This document shows positions 1-4,489 of a DNA stretch of 5,424 bases, in pieces. How positions within the stretch are numbered: the first letter of the stretch is position 1; the number at the start of each line of letters is the position of its first letter. Source of the stretch: Oscillospiraceae bacterium (GTDB lineage: Bacteria; Bacillota; Clostridia; UMGS1883); contig SVJI01000102.1 of the NCBI GenBank assembly GCA_015069065.1, forward strand, positions 1 to 5,424. The letters are read 5' to 3'. The translations under genes and the position numbers were made by a program. The notes under the pieces are model-generated. The model was not told the DNA's origin, did not search any database, and saw nothing but the letters and a program-made list of their open reading frames with translations.

Positions 1-643
1 ATTTTTCGCCCAGTTCCTCCTCGAAGCGCTCGATTATCCCGTCTATTGCTCCGGCATTACCGTAGAGTATGCCGCTCTTTATACTGTCAATTGTATTACT
101 GCCGATTCGCTTTTTCGGTTTTTCAAAGGCTACCTTCGGCAGCTGCGAGGTGCGCCCGATCAACGCGTCATGAGATACTGCAACACCCGGGAGGATTGCA
201 CCGCCAAGATACTGTTTCTGCTTGTTTATTACAGAAATCGTCGTAGCAGTACCCATGTCAATAACAATCTGCGGAACACTGTACTCCTCCACACTGGCAA
301 CAGCGTCAACCACTAAATCACTTCCGAGCTGTGCAGGATTATCGATAACAATGCTTACCCCTGTCTTAATTCCCGGTCCGACAACCATGACGTCTATCTT
401 ACAAAGCTTTTCTATAGCCTCTTTTACGATACTCGTTACCGATGGCACAACCGATGATATTATCGCTCCGTCTATATTTTCATGGTCAATTCCGTACATA
501 TCAAACGCTGTTTTAAACAATACGGAATACTCAAGCCTTGTTGCCCTGTGGGCTGTGGAAAGCCTTTCTCTGAAAAGAATATTCTTCCCATCCACACAGC
601 CTGCAACTATGTTGGTGTTTCCTATATCTACAACTAAAATCAT
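1..643 (-). CDS. coaX: Type III pantothenate kinase, C-terminus missing (window edge)
   Basis: Phosphorylates pantothenate with ATP in the cytoplasm, the first committed step of coenzyme A synthesis. The minus frame is open from ATG at 643 to the left edge, giving 214 residues; the family is about 255, so roughly 40 C-terminal residues lie outside. The N terminus MILVVDIGNTN carries the phosphate-binding motif of the ASKHA fold (D6 to N11). Further family motifs are NPAQLGSDL (102-110, with the presumed catalytic Asp at 109), IDMGTATT (128-135), GGAILPG (147-153) and IGSNTIDSIKSG (180-191). The usual G-x-D-R reads GSDL here, with Leu instead of Arg, which I believe also occurs in clostridial homologues. 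The start lies 3 nt after the stop of the upstream S-component gene, with AAGGACAGG as ribosome binding site, so the two are probably cotranscribed and translationally coupled. Identification is very secure. Confidence 0.96.
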   Translation of the reverse strand, partial: MILVVDIGNTNIVAGCVDGKNILFRERLSTAHRATRLEYSVLFKTAFDMYGIDHENIDGAIISSVVPSVTSIVKEAIEKLCKIDVMVVGPGIKTGVSIVIDNPAQLGSDLVVDAVASVEEYSVPQIVIDMGTATTISVINKQKQYLGGAILPGVAVSHDALIGRTSQLPKVAFEKPKKRIGSNTIDSIKSGILYGNAGAIDGIIERFEEELGEK

Positions 644-646
644 AAT

Positions 647-1234
647 TTACCTGTCCTTATCTTTACTAACTACTTTTATAATATACACTATCGCAGGTGC
701 AAATATAATGTTAACTGCCATTTCAACAAGGAAATTTGCGCCAACCAATACAAATATCATAAATTTGCCCAAGTCTACTCCTCCGCCTGCAAGGTGAGCA
801 ACTGCATCCATGAGGAAAAGCTTGCAGCCCAGTAAAAATATTCCTGTATTAACCACGGGACAGATAAGAGATGCTGCCACTGCTGCAAAATAGGGTTTTT
901 TGATAGTTTTGCAAACAAGCTCATACACAAGTCCCGCAGCAAAGCCGCAGCCTGCCCCTTTGAGCAAAACCGTCAGAACTGTTCCCACAACGCTGAACTG
1001 CAAGAAAATCGCTGCATCACCGCTTGCAAGAACTGCACCGCCAAATACAAAGCCTAACCATGCACCCATTCCTTTTCCACAGGTTACTGCACCAATTACA
1101 ATCGGAATTAGTACCGGTGAAATTGAAAAAGTGCCGAATTTGATAGCCGCCCCCATAAACTGCAGTACAAATACAAGCGCCGTTAAGAGCGAGCCGACAA
1201 CCATTGTTTTTGTTGTCATTTTTGTTCTTTCCAT
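647..1234 (-). CDS. ECF transporter S component, probably for pantothenate (PanT-like)
   Basis: Membrane substrate-binding subunit of an energy-coupling-factor vitamin transporter. The 195-residue protein is almost entirely hydrophobic, with about five to six membrane segments (roughly 10-30, 37-55, 57-80, 84-108, 115-140 and 157-187), a short basic N terminus (MERTKMTTKT) and a charged tail (KDKDR). The segments IKFGTFSISPVLIPIVIG (31-48) and CPVVNTGIF (125-133) are typical of the ECF S-component family. I chose the ATG at 1234 because a perfect AAGGAGG (1249-1243) sits 8 nt before it; an upstream in-frame start at 1276 would add 14 residues but has no such site and lies ahead of the ribosome binding site. 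It is first in a unit with coaX, 3 nt apart. The pantothenate specificity is inferred only from that neighbour. No ATPase or T subunit is nearby, so it presumably uses a shared module (group II). Confidence 0.88.
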   Translation of the reverse strand: MERTKMTTKTMVVGSLLTALVFVLQFMGAAIKFGTFSISPVLIPIVIGAVTCGKGMGAWLGFVFGGAVLASGDAAIFLQFSVVGTVLTVLLKGAGCGFAAGLVYELVCKTIKKPYFAAVAASLICPVVNTGIFLLGCKLFLMDAVAHLAGGGVDLGKFMIFVLVGANFLVEMAVNIIFAPAIVYIIKVVSKDKDR

Positions 1235-1320
1235 ATTAAATTCCTCCTTGTTATTATTCCCCATAAGGGGATACAATACAAATACACAGGTATAATACCA
1301 TAACTTTTTTTATTTGTACA
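1235..1320 (-). promoter_or_regulatory. Promoter and leader of the S component-coaX unit
   Basis: On the minus strand TGTACA (1320-1315, 4 of 6 to the SigA -35) is followed after exactly 17 nt by TATTAT (1297-1292, 5 of 6 to the -10), preceded by TGG so that it forms an extended -10 (TGnTATTAT). The predicted start of transcription is near 1285, leaving a leader of about 50 nt. The leader holds a short hairpin, TCCCC-ATAA-GGGGA (1258-1271), just upstream of the AAGGAGG ribosome binding site. I see no known riboswitch or T-box there. Confidence 0.6.
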
Positions 1321-1339
1321 GTTTTTTTAGTAAAAAAAT

Positions 1340-1377
1340 AAAAATCAAGCTGCAAAACATTAAACAGCTTGATTTTT
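1340..1377 (-). terminator. Intrinsic terminator of the small acidic protein gene
   Basis: The arms AAAATCAAGCTG (1341-1352) and CAGCTTGATTTT (1365-1376) pair perfectly over 12 bp, or 13 bp with the outer A1340-T1377 pair, around a 12-nt loop. Read on the minus strand the stem is followed by TTTTTATTTTTTTA, a good U tract, 18 nt after the stop codon of the small gene at 1395. It also has a T run on the plus strand, but no plus-strand gene leads into it. Confidence 0.85.
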
Positions 1378-1394
1378 TAATTCAGATTACACTT

Positions 1395-1583
1395 TTAATC
1401 GTCAAAATCATCCTCTGGAAATCCTCCGCCCAAAAACCATTCAGGCATAAACCCCGGCGGGTACAAAAAAGCAGAATCTTCTGCGGGCAATGGCTCCTGA
1501 ATTGGTATATCAACTCCCAACGGAGGCAGAAAAGACCTTGGCACCGCATAAGTTATGTAACACATAGCCTGATTGTTTTCCAT
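1395..1583 (-). CDS. Small acidic proline/aromatic-rich protein, 62 aa, unknown function
   Basis: I do not recognise this protein. It is probably a real gene: the ATG at 1583 is preceded by GAGGTGA (1595-1589), an exact 7-nt match to the anti-Shine-Dalgarno, with 5 nt of spacing, and the stop is followed 18 nt later by a strong terminator. A GTG at 1592 in the same frame lies inside the ribosome binding site and is rejected as the start. The 62 residues include 10 Pro, 11 Asp/Glu, only one Arg and no Lys, with several aromatic residues (e.g. PEWFLGGGF) and an acidic end, EDDFDD. There is no signal peptide, no membrane segment and no Cys pair (one Cys). Composition and a SigE-like promoter are compatible with a small spore-coat or mother-cell protein; the opening AMCYITY faintly recalls CotJA-type coat peptides, but this is too weak to name it. 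It stands alone, divergent from ywlG. Confidence 0.68.
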   Translation of the reverse strand: MENNQAMCYITYAVPRSFLPPLGVDIPIQEPLPAEDSAFLYPPGFMPEWFLGGGFPEDDFDD

Positions 1584-1601
1584 ACATATCACCTCACACT
1601 A

Positions 1602-1629
1602 ATTATATGACAATAATTATTTAATATTG
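1602..1629 (-). promoter_or_regulatory. Possible SigE-type (sporulation) promoter of the small gene
   Basis: On the minus strand CAATATT (1629-1623) is separated by 13 nt from CATATAAT (1609-1602). Against the Bacillus SigE consensus (KMATATT, 13-15 nt, CATACAnT) this matches 6 of 7 and 7 of 8. A SigA reading of the embedded TATAAT lacks any -35 at 16-18 nt. The weakness is a very short leader: transcription would begin near 1595, at the first base of the ribosome binding site. Confidence 0.35.
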
Positions 1630-1655
1630 CCTTTTTTGGAAAATAGGTGTATAAT
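1627..1655 (+). promoter_or_regulatory. SigA-type promoter of ywlG-flippase unit
   Basis: TTGCCT (1627-1632, 4 of 6 to TTGACA) lies exactly 17 nt before a perfect TATAAT (1650-1655). Transcription would start near 1662, about 35 nt before the ywlG start. The -35 hexamer shares bases with the proposed minus-strand -35 at 1623-1629, so the two divergent promoters overlap. Confidence 0.7.
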
Positions 1656-1696
1656 CTAATACAAATGGAGATAAAAACAGGAGGTTTTGAGTATAT

Positions 1697-2257
1697 ATGA
1701 GTAGTGAGATTAAAAGTCAGGCTGCAAAAGCTGCCGCTGAACTTATAGAAGCCGCAGGACTTAAAAAAGGAGATATTTTTGTTGTAGGCTGCTCCTCCAG
1801 CGAAGTTTGCGGTGAAAAAATCGGCACTCTCTCAAACTATGAGATAGGCGGAGAGGTGTTCCGTGGAATTTATGAAGTCCTTTTGGAAAAGGGCATATAT
1901 CTGGCAGCGCAGTGCTGCGAGCATCTGAACAGAAGCGTTGCCATAGAACGTGAATGTATGGAAAAGTACAATCTGGAGGAGGTTTGCGCCGTACCGATGC
2001 CCAAGGCAGGCGGTTCCTTTGCCGCAAATGCATACAGAGCCTTTAAAGACCCTGTACTGGTTGAATCCATACAGGCACACGCCGGAATCGATATTGGCGG
2101 AACTCTTATCGGTATGCATCTTCGGCGCGTATGCGTTCCTGTACGGTTAAGCGTGAAAAAAATCGGTGAAGCTCCTATAATTTGTGCAAAGACACGTCCC
2201 CGACTTATAGGCGGTGAACGCACAGTGTACAATTTCGTTGAAGATGTTGTAAGATAA
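1697..2257 (+). CDS. ywlG: YwlG/UPF0340 (DUF436, TIGR01440) family protein
   Basis: A 186-residue soluble protein of the conserved Firmicutes family UPF0340 (B. subtilis YwlG, about 180 aa), whose biochemical function is not established to my knowledge. Conserved blocks visible are GCSSSEVCGEKIG (31-43), QCCEHLNR (72-79), PKAGGSFAA (102-110), AHAGIDIGGTLIGMHL (127-142) and TRPRLIGGER (166-175). The paired Cys 73-74 with Glu75 and His76, and the nearby His128 and His141, look like candidate active-site or metal-binding residues; this is inference. There is no signal peptide or membrane segment, so it should be cytoplasmic. The ATG at 1697 is preceded by AGGAGG (1679-1684) at a rather long 12-nt spacing, and no better in-frame start exists. 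It is first in a two-gene unit with the flippase, 28 nt downstream, under the promoter at 1627-1655. Family assignment is secure; role is unknown. Confidence 0.93.
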   Translation: MSSEIKSQAAKAAAELIEAAGLKKGDIFVVGCSSSEVCGEKIGTLSNYEIGGEVFRGIYEVLLEKGIYLAAQCCEHLNRSVAIERECMEKYNLEEVCAVPMPKAGGSFAANAYRAFKDPVLVESIQAHAGIDIGGTLIGMHLRRVCVPVRLSVKKIGEAPIICAKTRPRLIGGERTVYNFVEDVVR

Positions 2258-2259
2258 GG

Positions 2260-2280
2260 AAGGCAGTAAGAAAGGCAGTA
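2260..2280 (+). repeat. Tandem 9-bp repeat AAGGCAGTA carrying the flippase ribosome binding site
   Basis: AAGGCAGTA occurs at 2260-2268 and again at 2272-2280, a period of 12 nt, in the 28-nt gap between ywlG and the flippase gene. The second copy places AAGG 10 nt before the ATG at 2286 and is the likely ribosome binding site; the first copy (GGAAGG) is too far away. Both sites are weaker than the AGGAGG elements of the other genes here. Confidence 0.6.
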
Positions 2281-2285
2281 TTTTT

Positions 2286-3896
2286 ATGGGTAAGACAAAA
2301 AAGGCACCAACCTTTTTGATGAATGTAATAACGATTATTTTTGCGCAAATCGCCGTGAAGCTGCTCGGATTCGCCTACAGAATGGTAATAACCAACATTG
2401 ACGGCTTCGGCGATATGGGTAACGGCTACTATAATTTTGGTTACCAGATATACACACTGCTTCTGGCAATCAGCTCCATAGGTATCCCGAACGCAATTTC
2501 AAAGCTCGTTTCGGAAAGATGTGCTCTCGATGATTACCGTGGTGCTATGCGTATTTTCCGTATCGCATTGATACTTTTCTTCTTTGTCGGGGCATTTTTC
2601 GGGGCGGTGATGTTCTTTGGTGCTGAGTTTATTGCAACTTCAATACTTGATGCACCACTTGCAAAATATACGATTAAGGTTCTCTCCCCTGCACTGATAT
2701 TTGTATCAGTGTCAAGTGTCATCAGGGGATTTTTTGCAGGTCAGCATAATATGCAGGCTACAAACACAAGTCAGGTTCTCGAGCAATTTTTAAAGAGTCT
2801 TTCAACAATACTTATTGTTATCTCGATGGCAGGCTCGAAACCCGAATACATGGCAGCAGGTGCGACACTTGCCACCACGATATCCACATTCCTCAGCTGC
2901 ATATATCTTTTCATTTTCTACAGGGCAAACGCAAAGGGAATAAAAGAAAAGCTTACCGCCGCCCCCGCGTTAAAAATTCAGGGCAGCAGTCTTAAAATAG
3001 CTAAAATGATTCTCTATGTATCTGTACCGATTTCACTGGGTTCAATTGTGGCATCACTTAACAGAATCTTAGATATAATTACGGTTGTGCGCGGAGTCAA
3101 AATTGCACTTGCAGGTGTGTTTGCCGACATCGTTCTTCTGGGGGATGAGGCTGTACGCCTGAGCGGTATTTTAAGTAAAACTGATGTTTTGGTAAACTTG
3201 CCGTTGGCACTTAACACAGCATTCGCGACAGTGCTTGTTCCAACAGTTGCAGGGGCACTTGCGATTAAGGATTATGACACAGCACGTCAAAAAATCTCGT
3301 TTTCCATGCTGATTTCCGTTGTAATTGCACTTCCCTGTACGATAGGCTACATGGTGCTTTCCAAGCCTATTTTACAATTGATTTATCCTAACGCAAGCGA
3401 TGGCGCATTACTCTTTACCATGGTCGCACCCACAGTTTTTTTCTCTGCCATGAGTCAGACTATCTACGGCTCACTGCAGGGCATGGGGAAAATCTTCGTA
3501 CCTGCGCTGAGTGTACTGGCGGGGGGACTTGTCAAGCTGATACTTAATCTGCTTCTCATCCCTATTCCCTCAATAAATATTTACGGTGCACCCATAGGCA
3601 GTATCGCCTGTCAGGCAATTGCATTTTTTATAAGCTTTGGTGTTCTACGGAAAAATCTTACAATGTCACTGGACTTTAAAAAATATTTTCTGAAGCCCTT
3701 TGCTGCAGCCGTTATAATGGGCGGCGTAGTCTTTGCATCATACCTCATACTGAATGTATTAGGAAATACCGCGGCAACTCTCCTATCAATTATAATCGGC
3801 GGAGCGGTATATTTTTTACTCACAGGAATTTTCGGGGTTTTCAGCAAAGAAGAGCTATGCTCCCTGCCCATAATCGGAAAAAGATTTAAGAGATAA
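2286..3896 (+). CDS. Oligosaccharide/lipid II flippase, SpoVB/MurJ(YtgP)-like (MOP superfamily)
   Basis: A 536-residue polytopic inner-membrane protein of the polysaccharide transporter branch of the MOP/MATE superfamily, expected to flip undecaprenyl-linked oligosaccharide (possibly lipid II) outward. Length fits the family (about 500-550) and 13-14 hydrophobic segments can be counted. Hallmarks are the first helix with KLLGFAYRMVI (25-35), GIPNAISKLVSE (66-77), RGFFAGQHNMQATNTSQVLEQ (near 147-167; compare the RG-F-G-M-T-SQV-EQ pattern of SpoVB/YtgP) and a second-half counterpart YGSLQGMGK (near 394-402) followed by VKLILNLLLIP. The basic residues in these motifs probably line the central cavity. 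It is the second gene of a unit with ywlG. Whether it is the cell-wall MurJ, the sporulation SpoVB, or a capsule flippase cannot be decided from sequence alone. The C terminus (GKRFKR) lies inside the terminator palindrome. Confidence 0.9.
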   Translation: MGKTKKAPTFLMNVITIIFAQIAVKLLGFAYRMVITNIDGFGDMGNGYYNFGYQIYTLLLAISSIGIPNAISKLVSERCALDDYRGAMRIFRIALILFFFVGAFFGAVMFFGAEFIATSILDAPLAKYTIKVLSPALIFVSVSSVIRGFFAGQHNMQATNTSQVLEQFLKSLSTILIVISMAGSKPEYMAAGATLATTISTFLSCIYLFIFYRANAKGIKEKLTAAPALKIQGSSLKIAKMILYVSVPISLGSIVASLNRILDIITVVRGVKIALAGVFADIVLLGDEAVRLSGILSKTDVLVNLPLALNTAFATVLVPTVAGALAIKDYDTARQKISFSMLISVVIALPCTIGYMVLSKPILQLIYPNASDGALLFTMVAPTVFFSAMSQTIYGSLQGMGKIFVPALSVLAGGLVKLILNLLLIPIPSINIYGAPIGSIACQAIAFFISFGVLRKNLTMSLDFKKYFLKPFAAAVIMGGVVFASYLILNVLGNTAATLLSIIIGGAVYFLLTGIFGVFSKEELCSLPIIGKRFKR

Positions 3897-3943
3897 AAAA
3901 AGTCGGAGAAATATTTTTCTCCGACTTTTTTTATCTCTTAAAT
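3884..3943. terminator. Bidirectional terminator: 28-bp perfect inverted repeat spanning two gene ends
   Basis: Bases 3884-3911 and 3916-3943 are perfect reverse complements over 28 bp around a TATT loop. The core GTCGGAGAAA / TTTCTCCGAC is flanked on both strands by runs of seven A or T, the form of a two-way intrinsic terminator for the convergent flippase and queT genes. The outer part is coding in both directions: each arm contains the last codons of one gene, TTT AAG AGA TAA, so both proteins end in Phe-Lys-Arg. Confidence 0.93.
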
Positions 3944-4410
3944 ACATTCGTTTTACCAAGTGCCTTTGCTAAAATCACACCAAGCACCCCGCAGGAAATA
4001 AGTTCCCCGACAAATATTGTGAAGAACAGAAACGAGTATCCCTCGCCCACTCCGTACGCTATTTTCAGTACAAATGGTATTATAACCGTATTTGACACAA
4101 TCGGAAACATTGCCCCAATATACGGATTTTTCCCGAAGCGGTATGTTCCCAACGCCCCGATAAACGTGGCAAATGAACCAAATACAATATCCCACACTGC
4201 TGCACCTGTCAAAAGATTTGCAGCCATACACCCTATAAAAAGCCCGGGCACTGCCGCTTGAGTAAACATCGGCAGAATGGTAAGCGCCTCCGAAAATCTT
4301 ACCTGTATAACCCCACTGGCAAGACCTAATGCACTGCTGATGTATGTAAGTGCTACATACAGTGCGGCAATCAGCGCACTTTGTGTTAAAAAATGTGTTT
4401 TCCTGTTCAT
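3931..4410 (-). CDS. queT: QueT family queuosine-precursor ECF transporter S component
   Basis: Membrane S component for import of a queuosine precursor (preQ1, preQ0 or queuine), used for tRNA wobble modification. The 159-residue protein (family usually about 160-170) has about five hydrophobic segments. It shows the family signature IQVRFSEALTILP (35-47), then GCMAANLLTG (60-69) and WDIVFGSFATFIGA (73-86). The start at 4410 is chosen because AAGGAG (4425-4420) lies 9 nt before it; an out-of-frame ATG at 4417 is only 2 nt from that site and opens a shadow frame. A preQ1-type riboswitch immediately precedes it, which agrees with the family and points to translational repression when precursor is abundant. 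No ECF ATPase or T subunit is nearby, so it presumably uses a shared module. It converges on the flippase gene and ends (VFKR) within their common terminator. Confidence 0.93.
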   Translation of the reverse strand: MNRKTHFLTQSALIAALYVALTYISSALGLASGVIQVRFSEALTILPMFTQAAVPGLFIGCMAANLLTGAAVWDIVFGSFATFIGALGTYRFGKNPYIGAMFPIVSNTVIIPFVLKIAYGVGEGYSFLFFTIFVGELISCGVLGVILAKALGKTNVFKR

Positions 4411-4414
4411 TATT

Positions 4415-4476
4415 CATTTCTCCTTAGTTTTGATTTGCGGCAACAGTGCCGCGACGAGGATGGTTACGAACTCGTC
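4415..4476 (-). promoter_or_regulatory. preQ1-type riboswitch with an inserted hairpin, leader of queT
   Basis: Read on the minus strand: stem P1 GACGAG (4476-4471), a 12-nt loop TTCGTAACCATC (4470-4459), and P1' CTCGTC (4458-4453), a perfect 6-bp stem. A second hairpin follows with no linker, GCGGCA-CTGT-TGCCGC (4452-4437), then an A-rich strand AAATCAAAACTAAGGAG (4436-4420) ending in the Shine-Dalgarno. This resembles the preQ1-I pseudoknot: loop pieces TTC and GTAACC, and the 3' strand A-rich then CTAAGGA, as I recall for the B. subtilis and T. tengcongensis aptamers. The inserted hairpin is absent from the minimal class I form; class III aptamers, known upstream of queT in Clostridia, do carry one, so the class is uncertain. 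Overlap of AAGGAG with the pseudoknot strand implies translational control. The downstream gene, queT, independently supports the call. Confidence 0.72.
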
Positions 4477-4489
4477 TTTTAATAATTTT

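Noticed and set aside
102..110. Possible loss of function in coaX because the G-x-D-R motif reads GSDL
   Set aside because: The coordinates are residues of CoaX. The Asp is retained and all other motifs are intact, and Leu at this position appears, from memory, in clostridial CoaX proteins, so it is not evidence of inactivation.
222..797. 191-codon plus-strand open frame opposite coaX and the S component gene
   Set aside because: It covers conserved coaX and S-component sequence in antisense, lacks a ribosome binding site, and has a low-complexity Thr/Ser/Ile composition typical of an antisense shadow.
900..1295. 131-codon plus-strand open frame opposite the S component
   Set aside because: Antisense shadow of a hydrophobic gene; no ribosome binding site, and it runs through the promoter and leader of the S component unit.
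1314..1610. 98-codon plus-strand open frame over the small gene and terminator
   Set aside because: It begins inside a promoter/terminator region without a ribosome binding site and is antisense to the better supported 62-aa gene.
1697..3896. Possible mobile element or phage island
   Set aside because: No transposase, integrase, attachment repeats or terminal inverted repeats were seen; the only long inverted repeat is the terminator at 3884-3943.
3953..4417. 154-codon minus-strand frame overlapping queT in another register
   Set aside because: Its ATG is only 2 nt from AAGGAG and its product is Cys-rich and unlike any family, whereas the queT frame carries the full signature.
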